The position numbers and the translations under genes were made by a program. A stretch of 33,643 bases of DNA from assembly GCF_000425805.1 (NCBI RefSeq), contig NZ_AUED01000029.1, positions 1 to 33,643 on the forward strand, read 5' to 3'. Source of the DNA: Pseudomonas vranovensis DSM 16006 (GTDB lineage Bacteria > Pseudomonadota > Gammaproteobacteria > Pseudomonadales > Pseudomonadaceae). Under the pieces are notes generated by a model. It saw nothing but the letters and a program-made list of their open reading frames with translations. It did no database searches and had not been told where the DNA came from. This document shows positions 26,062 through 33,643 of the stretch, in pieces (within the stretch, counting starts at the first letter, position 1; the number at the start of each line of letters is the position of its first letter).

Positions 26062-26516
26062 TGTGGCGGCTTGATTTACTGCAATCAGTCCAGAGCAGCT
26101 GAAATCAGCTCAGGCCTGGCTGAAAAACCAAGGAGCCTTCGTTTCTCACTCTAAACCGTATGGGCAGCATTGATTTACTTAGGATTTATCAGTGAGAGTC
26201 GAACCAAAAAATCAGAAAATCCGAACCTAAGAATTTTCATTCACTGGCAGTCGTATAGCCTGGGGGCAAAGCTTGGTAGATCGCGGATGTTCATGAAAGC
26301 TGGCTAACCGCTATATGGGCCAACTGACATACGATCGAGGGGCTTGAATGATGCACAGCGAGATGTCGTTCTTGGGTAGTCGGAGGACGCGTTCTGAATT
26401 CACATGTCACTCACTGTAACCCACCTGGCAGAAAATCCAACTTGTCACAGATTCAGGCGTTTTTATTTTGGCAGCTACAGGCGAGGCGAGGTGTTTTTGA
26501 TAAATAAATGTCGAGA
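26062..26516. repeat. Left-end region with short repeats, no gene seen
   Basis: TTGATTTACT occurs at 26071-26080 and 26170-26179, each followed by ATCAGT. CAGAAAATCCGAAC at 26213-26226 recurs as CAGAAAATCCAAC at 26429-26441, and AAATCCAAC appears inverted at 32706-32714 in the right-end region. CTTAGG (26178-26183) and CCTAAG (26225-26230) form an interrupted dyad. These are candidate TnsB-binding repeats. I see no coding sequence in these 455 bp. Confidence 0.4.
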
Positions 26517-29033
26517 TTAAGTGCGCCCGTCAATTATTCTTCTAGAAGGGCTCAAGTGCTTAATTTGAAGGGCGACAGCGCGGTTCGTGATAAATTTTTT
26601 TCCGGCCAGCTCTGGAGGGAGGTCCCCTACGATGGCTATTCCTCCTTTGTCTACTAGATACTTGAAATATCCTGTTATACCAACTCGGGAATCTGCCATG
26701 GCTAAAGTGCAATAATTTTTGAGAAAGCTTCTAAGTTTTTTGTAATCCTCTTGATTTATCCATTCTTTGCCTAGCCCATAAATAGCGGTCACAAATCCAG
26801 TTTTGGTAAAATTTTTGTGAAATCCTTTTATTGAAATTTTTAATTTTTCACATAAGTCACTGGTTAGTATTAAGTCATCAAGATAAGTTTTGTTTGTTTT
26901 TGCTGTTTCAAAATTAAAGCCTACCGGCTTTAAGTCGTCAAAGCGATAAATGGTTTCAGTAGGTTTGCCTGGTTTTTCATGTGTTGGGTATATGTTTTTT
27001 TGCTCTAAAAAGCGTTGTATTTTTGTAGGGTGAATGCCGCACCATCTAGAAATCGTAATCGCGTTTACGTGAGTAACAAAAAAATTCTTGGCCTTCAGTT
27101 TACTGATGAATAACGCGCTAGGCGCGCCATCGCTATCTGCAGAAAGATCGTGCGTTTTTAGAAGCGCCATTACAGTGTCCACTGAGAAATTTAGATAGCT
27201 GCTGGCTTCAAGTATTGTCATTGTTTCTTCTGTGGTATTTGAATTTTTGTATATCAACTCTTCTATATCCTGCCTTCGGAATATCGATGTCGTACCAAAG
27301 CCAGTAATTGGGCCTGCTACGGGGTTTATTCCTAAGCTTGTCAGCAGTTTGGTCGCTAGATTGGGGACTGTACCTATCATTTTTGTAAATTCGCCGGCGG
27401 TCAAGAAATTGTAATTGGCTGCATCTATGTCAGACTTTCGCAAATATAGAGCGTTTCCCCTTCTCTTTGCCAATTTTCGCGGGATGATACATCCATTTCT
27501 AATGAGACAAGCGAGTGTGCTTGGTGTGAATTTGGAAAATCTTGATGCCTCAGCGCAAGTGTAGTAGTCATCAATTTCACTCTCGTTGATAAACTCAAGT
27601 TTCTTTCTGTTGGAAATGTTAGGTGTTTTTCGTTGCTGCGCTGCTTCTAGAAATTCGATGATTCGGTCGGAATCAGAGCGCTTTATGATTACCGGAAAGG
27701 TAAATGGTTTTTTAGGAATGGGTAATATGTTTAAAATTCGCATGGCTAGAGAGACTATTTTTATGCTTTGCTTTGCTCTTGAAGTTAGCTGGTTTAAACT
27801 TTCGTACGTGTCATGAAACTTCTGTAGTTCGTGCTCTGAGATGTTGTGGCTGTGGTCGCTTTTAACTGTGATCTCCAGCAGTCCTGCCTTAATCAACCGC
27901 CTAACTGTGTGTGGGGTGAATCCAAGAACTTGTGCGGCCGCAGTTAGGTTTATGACTCTCGATTCAGGTTTATTTGCGACGGGTCGTAGTTTGAATTTCT
28001 CAAAATCTTCGAGCAACTCTAAAATAAGATTTTCGGGAATTTTACGTTCGCGGCCAACACTTTTCCATATGTGTTGCGTTAGTTTGGTAAACTCCAGCCA
28101 TTGTTTCCATGGTAAGTTTATAAGTTTTCTGATCTGTTTTCTGGTTAAGAGGAAGCTTTCTTTTTGTGGGTTTAAATGTGTTGTGGGCGAAAAAGAGGGG
28201 GGCGAGCAGTGTGAGCAAGTACAATTTAGAAAGGCGCTGACAGCATTTATTGATGTTTCGGTTTCCACTAGGGATAGCGCTGAAGAAATTATCCGTCTTT
28301 CAAGTTGCGGATATTGGGAGTGAAGTTTGTGAAGATAATGTATCAATGTGTTTTGATCGTCCTCAACTACAGCTATTGCAGCAATTAGTTTGGCTCTATT
28401 CGAGTCTATGCCTAAATTAGGGGTGGTGTAATTTAGTGAGTGCAAGGTGTGGGCGAGTAAGTCTAAATTGTCTTGCTTTGATTCCCGAAACCAGGTGAGC
28501 AGAGTGCGTTCGGGAACCGCTTCACTTTGTTTGCAAAGAGGAGAGATGATCTCGCTTTTGCATGCGCGGCATTGTGTTGTTAGCGTGTCGAACCAAGAAA
28601 GTTGAATGTTGCATTTTGGGCAAGAAAACAAGTAAGTTCTTTCGTGGTAGGGGCAGTGGAGGCATATTCTAAAATCTTTTATAAAATACTCCATGCCGCC
28701 TTGCCAACATTCCGAACAAAATCCTCTCCCGGACCAACGTATCATTGAGTCTTTGATTGTTAGTCCATGTATAATATGGCGTTTATTTAAACATGAGGCT
28801 GTTTCGGGCGGGTAAAATCCGGATAAGAACGCATCATCATAGACGCCGGCTCTTTTTGCGATCCAGACCGGCACTTCTCCGGTAATGCTTAGCGCCTGGC
28901 TACTATATAATGGTGCGCCAAGGCCTGAAAATTGGGCAGGTATAACACACCCATGCTTCACTGCGAATCGCTTCAGTAGGCTTGTTGGACTCTCCTCGGG
29001 AAGGGGAAAAGGAACAAAAAACAATTCTTTCAT
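26517..29033 (-). CDS. tniQ: TniQ/TnsD-like target selector with tandem helix-turn-helix array
   Basis: An 838-aa protein, much longer than Tn7 TnsD (about 500) or Tn5053 TniQ (about 400). TniQ proteins choose the target and link it to TnsC. Residues 1-170 form the TniQ head: PFPLPEESPTSLLKRFA, then zinc-ribbon Cys pairs at 106/109, 124/127, 138/141 and 155/158. From about 359 to 826 I count seven repeating helix-turn-helix modules, starting near 359, 490, 541, 602, 652, 718 and 775. Examples are LTAAAQVLGFTPHTVRRLIK, CAEASRFSKFTPSTLACLIR and ILEASSYLNFSVDTVMALLK, each followed by a short beta-type wing. Such an array could read a long DNA site. It overlaps tnsC by 4 nt and is AT-rich. Confidence 0.85.
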   Translation of the reverse strand: MKELFFVPFPLPEESPTSLLKRFAVKHGCVIPAQFSGLGAPLYSSQALSITGEVPVWIAKRAGVYDDAFLSGFYPPETASCLNKRHIIHGLTIKDSMIRWSGRGFCSECWQGGMEYFIKDFRICLHCPYHERTYLFSCPKCNIQLSWFDTLTTQCRACKSEIISPLCKQSEAVPERTLLTWFRESKQDNLDLLAHTLHSLNYTTPNLGIDSNRAKLIAAIAVVEDDQNTLIHYLHKLHSQYPQLERRIISSALSLVETETSINAVSAFLNCTCSHCSPPSFSPTTHLNPQKESFLLTRKQIRKLINLPWKQWLEFTKLTQHIWKSVGRERKIPENLILELLEDFEKFKLRPVANKPESRVINLTAAAQVLGFTPHTVRRLIKAGLLEITVKSDHSHNISEHELQKFHDTYESLNQLTSRAKQSIKIVSLAMRILNILPIPKKPFTFPVIIKRSDSDRIIEFLEAAQQRKTPNISNRKKLEFINESEIDDYYTCAEASRFSKFTPSTLACLIRNGCIIPRKLAKRRGNALYLRKSDIDAANYNFLTAGEFTKMIGTVPNLATKLLTSLGINPVAGPITGFGTTSIFRRQDIEELIYKNSNTTEETMTILEASSYLNFSVDTVMALLKTHDLSADSDGAPSALFISKLKAKNFFVTHVNAITISRWCGIHPTKIQRFLEQKNIYPTHEKPGKPTETIYRFDDLKPVGFNFETAKTNKTYLDDLILTSDLCEKLKISIKGFHKNFTKTGFVTAIYGLGKEWINQEDYKKLRSFLKNYCTLAMADSRVGITGYFKYLVDKGGIAIVGDLPPELAGKKFITNRAVALQIKHLSPSRRIIDGRT

Positions 29034-30007
29034 TGCACTATCCGATGCGACTTTATCTTTTCTTTAACCTCTCTCGATTCTATATGTCGAATATTGCTTA
29101 CGAGGTCATATGAGAACGGGTTGCCGGAAATTAGCTTGGTGGGTAAAGTGAGACGCTCACAAGAATAATGCAGGTCGGCTAGCTTTAAGCCATTGCCATC
29201 ATCACGCAAGAGGCAACGCTTAAGCGCAACGAATAAGACTTTTCTCAGCCAGCCTAAATTACCTGCTGTCGCCAAGAATAGACTCAATGCAATGGACGGG
29301 TCGTGTAGGCATATGTCATTGGTAAGACCCGTAACATTAGAGCTGGCCTCATTTAATTTTTCTAATGTGCGAACGTATTCCGAGCTAATGTCATCGCTGA
29401 ATGAAAAGAACTCTAAGTTAACTTGATACGGAAATCGAGTGGCGAATGCAGCGAGATGCGAGCGAATATCGACACACTCTTCAGTTCCGCTTATGATAAC
29501 TGGCTTGCCTAATGCATTAATAAAGGACGCTATCCAGCCAAGAGTTTGCGGACGAATTTTTTTGGCAGATCCAATGCAAAGGCGGTTGATTTCGTCCAAG
29601 AAAACGAGCTCGACCCGTCTTTGCTTGAGCAGACTGACAAGTTGTTGTGTCATTTCCTCAAGGCTACCTCTGGGTTTGGGAATGCCCAGCGCAATTAACA
29701 TCTGTCGCGGCATGCCTTTAACGGTTACATCACTAGGGACTTCAAAGTAGATGACGGGGTCGCACAAATCGACACCACCTTTGACGATGTTTGCATATTT
29801 TTGAATATACTGCTCCATTACCTGGTAGCACAGTGTTGTCTTCCCGCCCCCGGTCTTAGCGCACAAAATCGCGCCATAGGGCTGTCCAGAGACATTAGTG
29901 TCCTCTATCGCATCTAGCAGGACCGAGTGTGCAGCGTTGAACCGCGGGAAGTGAACTCTGCAATATGTGAACGTATTTAGCAGAGAGTCAATCTTATCGC
30001 GCTCCAT
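29030..30007 (-). CDS. tnsC: TnsC/TniB-like AAA+ ATPase
   Basis: A 325-aa AAA+ regulator of transposition that polymerises on target DNA and recruits the TnsB transposase. Walker A is CAKTGGGKTT (Lys56) and Walker B is VELVFLDEINRL (Asp138, Glu139). Sensor-like ISGTEE follows, then the region IRSHLAAFATRFPYQV. Smaller than Tn7 TnsC (555 aa) and near TniB size, so it lacks the long Tn7 extensions. It overlaps tnsB by 14 nt and tniQ by 4 nt. Confidence 0.9.
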   Translation of the reverse strand: MERDKIDSLLNTFTYCRVHFPRFNAAHSVLLDAIEDTNVSGQPYGAILCAKTGGGKTTLCYQVMEQYIQKYANIVKGGVDLCDPVIYFEVPSDVTVKGMPRQMLIALGIPKPRGSLEEMTQQLVSLLKQRRVELVFLDEINRLCIGSAKKIRPQTLGWIASFINALGKPVIISGTEECVDIRSHLAAFATRFPYQVNLEFFSFSDDISSEYVRTLEKLNEASSNVTGLTNDICLHDPSIALSLFLATAGNLGWLRKVLFVALKRCLLRDDGNGLKLADLHYSCERLTLPTKLISGNPFSYDLVSNIRHIESREVKEKIKSHRIVQ

Positions 30008-31901
30008 GACGACTGTCCTCGGTTGAAATAGTAAAGTCTTCAGGAGTGGCGGTGTTATATTCGTGATGAATCAATGCATTGTCTAAGGATAACGGTGGTT
30101 GCTCAAGAATCTCCGTCACCTGATGCAGATTCAGATCTCCATTTTCCAATGCTGACAAAAGTGGTTGGTAGCCTTTTTTGTTGGCTTTGGCAATCTTCCA
30201 AAGAAGTTGTGTTCGGGCCTCTTCAGCCTTGCAATAACAGTGAGTTTGCCTAATAGCCTTTTGCTGTGCTCGAATCAAATGATGGAAGTCTAATGTCAAG
30301 CCATTTTGATATGCAGGATGAAGGGGGGTTAAAGTCTGTATCTCATCAGGATAGCTAGGATGGCATACCCACGCTTTACCTACATCGCCAGCATCAAAAT
30401 AGAGAATAAGCTTCTTAGTCTTTGGTTGTTTTGTAATGAAGTAGCTGACTGCGGGTCCCCACCAGTGTAAGTTGTCGTGACGCACTCGCCCGCTTGGGGT
30501 GCCAGTCACTTCTGCAGACCGCCAAAAGCAGCGCCGCAAATCGTCTCCCGAAAATCTCTGTGGCTGGAATTGCGTGCTCAGGGCTGTTGACCAAGCTTCG
30601 TTAGGAGACATTTCCAGTGTGCTGTGCTTGGCTGCATGATAGGTATCTAGCCACTCGGCGAAGATGCTCTGGGCTTGTTCGAGTGTATACATTGCCTGCT
30701 CTTCCGAATTGTAGTCACCCCTTGCTTCAATGCTTTCTTTTGTTGTGCCACGCAATAGATGTTCTATCTCACAGGCCCACGTTGCGAAGAATCTCTCGAC
30801 ATGTGGCTTCTGATTCGGTTCTTCTGGCTCGCAAAAAGAAACTTCAGCACCCATTAACCAGAGAACCTTTCTCAACGCCCTAGCAATAAATTCTGGGCCG
30901 TTATCGAAAATGTATAGTTCAGCCAAACCACCATAGGGGTTATCCGCGTTCAATGAGTCCCGCAAAACGAGAACGGTGGTGTCCAAAGAAGCCGGATTAA
31001 ATGAAATGTGCCAGGCAATAATAAATCGAGTTTTTACTTCGATGAAGACGGTAAGCACCGGTTTCCCTAGTGGTTTTCCATGCTTATCCACCAATATTAT
31101 GTCCAAAGGACGTGAGTCCGCTTCTACACGCTCGAACAGGCGCTCGGGCTCAGGTATTGGTGCACCCCAGTAATGAGTTTTCTTTGCAGCTTTTCGGCCG
31201 CGTTGATGAAGCATGGTTTCGTGAGCGTTGACCTCATTAATGATCCTGTAAAACGTGGATATAGATGGGATGCGAAATTGCTCAGTTTTTCGGCGCCGAG
31301 TGTTCAGTGCATCCAGCATTAACCTAATGCTGCTGATTAATGCTGTCTTGCTAAAGGGGGTCGGTGTCCAGTAATAGCTGGCAATGTTGAGTTTTATTAG
31401 TTGCTGTACTTCTGGTGGCTGGTGAGAAATATGTTTGTTTATTGGCCTGAAAGTGTTGGGTATGAGGGAGGTGAAATTTCTTCCTGAATTTAGGAATGTA
31501 CGTTTCCATTCCCATAAGGTGGTGAAGCTAGGTGCTTTATGTGGGCCGATTTTTTTAGTCATGACCTCAATAAACTCGAGATGAGTTCGTCTTGTGACCC
31601 AGCTGCATTCTTCTAATAAGGCCTTGACATAAGCGGCTCTTGTTTCAAGGGTGCGAGCTTCTTTTTTAGGGAGACGGGCAATTATTACGTTAGGGGTCGT
31701 CTGTATGGGGGCTTCTTGCAGCTTCAGCATTTTACCTTGGTCAACTGCTCGCCGAAGTGTGGCTACATACTGATAGACAACTTGGGGAGGGCCATAGACC
31801 GAACGTAATTGCACTCGCTCGTCGTCCGTCTCCATCACTTGGTAATCTTTACCGCAGTAGTGATAGCGTTCTCCAACCCGGATTTCAACTAAGGCGCGCA
31901 T
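29994..31901 (-). CDS. tnsB: TnsB/TniA-like DDE transposase
   Basis: A 635-aa retroviral-integrase-fold transposase that binds the transposon ends and joins the 3' strands to target. The catalytic triad is visible: Asp262 (VEADSRPLDIILVD), Asp333 (LYIFDNGPEF) and Glu369 (QKPHVERFF), with 35 residues between the last two. N-terminal helix-turn-helix DNA-binding regions precede it, and the C-terminal part has the Mu-type beta-barrel-like segment and a tail that may contact TnsC. It begins 1 nt after the tnsA stop. Confidence 0.92.
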   Translation of the reverse strand: MRALVEIRVGERYHYCGKDYQVMETDDERVQLRSVYGPPQVVYQYVATLRRAVDQGKMLKLQEAPIQTTPNVIIARLPKKEARTLETRAAYVKALLEECSWVTRRTHLEFIEVMTKKIGPHKAPSFTTLWEWKRTFLNSGRNFTSLIPNTFRPINKHISHQPPEVQQLIKLNIASYYWTPTPFSKTALISSIRLMLDALNTRRRKTEQFRIPSISTFYRIINEVNAHETMLHQRGRKAAKKTHYWGAPIPEPERLFERVEADSRPLDIILVDKHGKPLGKPVLTVFIEVKTRFIIAWHISFNPASLDTTVLVLRDSLNADNPYGGLAELYIFDNGPEFIARALRKVLWLMGAEVSFCEPEEPNQKPHVERFFATWACEIEHLLRGTTKESIEARGDYNSEEQAMYTLEQAQSIFAEWLDTYHAAKHSTLEMSPNEAWSTALSTQFQPQRFSGDDLRRCFWRSAEVTGTPSGRVRHDNLHWWGPAVSYFITKQPKTKKLILYFDAGDVGKAWVCHPSYPDEIQTLTPLHPAYQNGLTLDFHHLIRAQQKAIRQTHCYCKAEEARTQLLWKIAKANKKGYQPLLSALENGDLNLHQVTEILEQPPLSLDNALIHHEYNTATPEDFTISTEDSRHGAR

Positions 31902-31902
31902 A

Positions 31903-32553
31903 TTAAGAGTTCCGCACGCGGGAACTGAGGTTGAATGGTTGAGTAAGGTTGATAGAGGTCATCTTGTAAAAAATTGAATAGGCAATGTCTCCAGGCAGAT
32001 TACCGCTGCTCAGTAGATTCTGGACTGATAAATCATTAGAATCTGAGTTATTAATCGTACCAACCACCTGGCGTGCACCTTCTGACGTGCCATGCAGGGC
32101 GTGATGGTAAAGGAGCCTCAAGTTATGAATTTTTTGGGATTGGCTGATGCTGGATAGTGTGATTATGTCCAGAACAAGCCCTGCCTCACTAAAAAGTGCG
32201 CGGAGCCTGCTCTGCCTGTCTTTCTCTACCTGAAGAGTTATGGTTGCAGGCTTCAAAAGTTCGTAAAAAACTATATGGCCACTGTCAAAAAGGGCGCAGA
32301 AGTCAGGGCTGTAGCATTCATTCCTTCGTTCAAATTGAATTTTACCGGGGCGGCTGCAGTAACCTGTGACGCCGGCTTCATATTCTAAATGAACACAAAA
32401 ATCCGAATGCTGAAGCGCCGTGCAACCCACAGCGGATTTGTTTTTTCTCGAGGGGAAGTGTGTGATTCGCCTATGGCGTTGGCCGGTTGTTAATTCAGTG
32501 CGAGCTGAAATCGTGACTGTGCCCGGCAGATGGGATTTCAGATCAAGTTCCAT
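31903..32553 (-). CDS. tnsA: TnsA-like endonuclease with altered active site
   Basis: A 216-aa protein recognisable as TnsA by HFPSRKNKSAV, LEYEAGVTGYCSRP, YSPDFCALFDSGH and ELLKP. In Tn7, TnsA cuts the 5' strands using Glu63, Asp114 and Lys132. Here Asp84 (SPDF) and Lys101 (LLKP) are present, but aligning SDF and LEY to the family places His49 where the Glu should be; Gln48 adjoins it. The residue before Lys also differs (Leu99 for Gln130, with Glu98 one place earlier). It is first in the operon, nearest the right end, as in Tn7. GGAG lies 6 nt before ATG 32553. Confidence 0.78.
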   Translation of the reverse strand: MELDLKSHLPGTVTISARTELTTGQRHRRITHFPSRKNKSAVGCTALQHSDFCVHLEYEAGVTGYCSRPGKIQFERRNECYSPDFCALFDSGHIVFYELLKPATITLQVEKDRQSRLRALFSEAGLVLDIITLSSISQSQKIHNLRLLYHHALHGTSEGARQVVGTINNSDSNDLSVQNLLSSGNLPGDIAYSIFYKMTSINLTQPFNLSSRVRNS

Positions 32554-32995
32554 AAAGTCTCCGTGTATTGACGGGCTTTAAGCTATCTAATCAAAACAAG
32601 ATCTTTCTCTGCCTCAGGCGCTGTCTGTGTACTGGTGCAGGTCAGCCGCTAGGCGTCCCAAATAGCAATAGAACTGACTGACGTTTTGACAGGTCATGAG
32701 TGATCGTTGGATTTATTTTCGCCCAATCCGGCACACCTTAGAAGACCACGATATAAAATAAATCTATCGGCCTTGTGCGGATAATTACTAGAAAAATCAA
32801 TATGTTAACAAATGCGAAAACTTCTGCATTTGTGGATTACGGCTAGCATTGACCGCTCCTTGTAGTGCCGCTACGCCGCCGTGTAGTGGTAGGGCTTCAT
32901 GTGTAGTGCTGCTACATTTTTTGTTGCGACACTACATTCAAGGCAATCCGTTTCTCCCTAGTGGTTTAGGGCGACACTGGAAAGGAGTTTTCGCT
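32554..32995. other. Right-end region of the transposon, no gene seen
   Basis: This interval holds the tnsA promoter, the inverted partners of the left-end repeats (32706-32714 and 32780-32801), a hairpin CAAATGC/GCATTTG at 32810-32833, and a four-site repeat array at 32861-32936. I see no coding sequence until the small gene at 32996. Confidence 0.45.
32861..32936. repeat. Four-site TGTAGTG array
   Basis: TGTAGTG begins at 32861, 32882 and 32902 in direct orientation, 21 and 20 bp apart, and CACTACA at 32930-32936 is the inverse. Sites 1 and 3 extend to TGTAGTGCCGCTAC and TGTAGTGCTGCTAC, which are near-palindromes; site 4 read backwards matches in 12 of 14. The two-helical-turn spacing is typical of cooperative protein binding, either TnsB at a transposon end or a repressor of the gene at 32996. 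Confidence 0.7.
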
Positions 32996-33298
32996 ATGAG
33001 GGACAGCCGGTTGGATTTGCCCGATCTAAGACGTGCCCGAGGAATCGCTTTTTCCGTTTCGGTGGCTGAGTGCTATGGGTGTCAAGACAGTGCAGCAGCG
33101 GTGGCAGCCTATGAAGCTGCCCACGACATTACAGTGCTTCCAGGAGCGGGAACACCTCCAGAACTGCTCAAGCTTTGGCGACGCAGATTCAATGGCTCCG
33201 TTGCTTCTGAGATAACTCGAGTGAGTTTGTATGAGCGATTTCCCACCCTCCGCAGCGTTTTCGATTCCTCCTTGTGGAGCCTGCTAAAGCCAGAGTGA
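32996..33298 (+). CDS. Small unknown protein, probably truncated by an IS
   Basis: A 100-aa frame starting MRDSRLDLPDLRRARG. AAGGAG lies 8 nt before ATG 32996, so it is a real start. I do not recognise the family; LKLWRRRFNGSVASEITRVS and LYERFPTLRSVFDSSLW look like part of a larger globular protein. The TGA stop (33296-33298) is formed by the first three bases of an IS3-family terminal repeat, so the original protein was probably longer. An array of operator-like sites lies just upstream. Confidence 0.6.
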   Translation: MRDSRLDLPDLRRARGIAFSVSVAECYGCQDSAAAVAAYEAAHDITVLPGAGTPPELLKLWRRRFNGSVASEITRVSLYERFPTLRSVFDSSLWSLLKPE

Positions 33299-33643
33299 AT
33301 CGCCCCGGGTTTTCTAGACACTCTCCAGGCTCGCTGTGTAACGCTTTTCAAACTCTACCGGTGACAACTGATTGTTGAAACCATGACGTCGTTTTGGGTT
33401 GTAAAACATTTCGATGTAATCGAACACATCACCACGAGCATCCTGGCGTGTGGTGTAGATTTTCCGCTTGATCCGTTCCCGCTTTAACAACTGGAAAAAG
33501 CTCTCCGCTACGGCGTTGTCGTGGCAGTTGCCTCGACGACTCATGCTGGCAACCAGGTTGTTAGCCTTCAAGAAGCTTCGCCAGTCTGAGCTGCTGTACT
33601 GGCGGCCCTGATCCGAATGAATCATCACCTCTTGCTTCGGTTT
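33296..33643 (-). mobile_element. IS3-family insertion sequence (partial, one end)
   Basis: TGAATCGCCCCGGG at 33296 is a typical IS3-family terminal repeat, followed 4 nt inside by the end of the transposase gene. The other end lies beyond the window. Confidence 0.8.
33314..33643 (-). CDS. IS3-family transposase OrfB, C-terminal part
   Basis: The frame is open to the right edge of the window, so the N-terminus is missing. The integrase-core residues are visible: the second Asp in MIHSDQGRQYSSSDW and the Glu in NAVAESFFQLLKRERI, followed by the usual IETFYNPKRRHGFNNQLSP-like tail (here DYIEMFYNPKRRHGF) and a TAG stop at 33314-33316. It would catalyse IS excision and integration together with OrfA. 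Confidence 0.93.
   Translation of the reverse strand, partial: KPKQEVMIHSDQGRQYSSSDWRSFLKANNLVASMSRRGNCHDNAVAESFFQLLKRERIKRKIYTTRQDARGDVFDYIEMFYNPKRRHGFNNQLSPVEFEKRYTASLESV

Larger units (their letters stand above)
26062..32936. mobile_element. Tn7-like transposon without cargo (ends tentative)
   Basis: A minus-strand operon tnsA-tnsB-tnsC-tniQ fills the element; base composition is much more AT-rich than both flanks. The proposed left end is TGTGGCGGC at 26062. Two right ends are possible. One is ...CACTACA at 32936: with it, TTCAAG directly flanks both ends (26056-26061 and 32937-32942). The other is ...TGTTAACA at 32810: near it, 22 bp at 32780-32801 match 26169-26190 in inverted orientation at 17 of 22 positions. 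Tn7 relatives normally duplicate 5 bp, so a 6-bp repeat is suggestive only. No cargo gene lies between tniQ and the left end. Confidence 0.5.

Noticed and set aside
26169..26441. A CRISPR array in the repeat-bearing left-end region
   Set aside because: The repeats are too short, irregularly spaced and few, and no cas gene is present.
8050..32936. The idea that the kyn/nba island is cargo of the Tn7-like element
   Set aside because: Candidate end repeats lie at 26062, between the island and tniQ, and no matching end was found near the phuU junction. It stays possible until the empty site is seen.

Overview
The window is Pseudomonas DNA. It opens with the 3' tip of a 23S rRNA gene and a complete 5S rRNA of Pseudomonas type. 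Most genes after that are GC-rich and closely match Pseudomonas families, including an OprD-type porin, phu haem-uptake genes and an nba-type 3-hydroxyanthranilate operon. I infer a P. putida/fluorescens-like soil or plant-associated strain; the species cannot be fixed from this sequence.

Region 1 (1-6000): the end of an rRNA operon, then an amino-acid catabolic operon: a flavin amino-acid 2-monooxygenase (IaaM/DavB-like) broken by two in-frame TAG codons, a nitrilase-superfamily amidase, an internally duplicated membrane protein and an asparaginase-like amidohydrolase. A small Cys-rich protein gene faces it. Region 2 (6060-8050): a decayed haem-uptake locus on the minus strand: phuW/chaN is intact, phuV carries a one-base deletion in Walker A, and phuU keeps only its C-terminal end. 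phuU breaks where the next region starts.

Region 3 (about 8050-25800) is a catabolic island with two converging transcription units. On the plus strand lie kynureninase, an amino-acid permease, an OprD porin, a secreted LVIVD-repeat protein, a second porin and an amino-acid-type chemoreceptor. On the minus strand lie a LysR regulator and eight enzymes in the order nbaE-H-J-I-G-F-C-D. These convert 3-hydroxyanthranilate through 2-aminomuconate semialdehyde, 2-aminomuconate, 2-oxo-3-hexenedioate and 4-hydroxy-2-oxovalerate to pyruvate and acetyl-CoA. KynU can supply 3-hydroxyanthranilate from 3-hydroxykynurenine. The tryptophan dioxygenase, formamidase and kynurenine hydroxylase are not here, so the island looks built to import and sense a preformed kynurenine-type compound.

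Region 4 (about 26060-32940) is an AT-rich Tn7-like element with tnsA, tnsB, tnsC and a very large tniQ as one minus-strand operon. The TniQ/TnsD protein carries a zinc-finger TniQ head followed by about seven tandem helix-turn-helix modules, which I read as a DNA target-reading array. The TnsA-like protein has His where the first catalytic Glu is expected. Candidate ends enclose only the transposition genes, so the element appears to carry no cargo. Region 5 (32860-33643): an array of four TGTAGTG-type sites, a small unknown gene cut short by an insertion sequence, and the partial IS3-family element running off the window.
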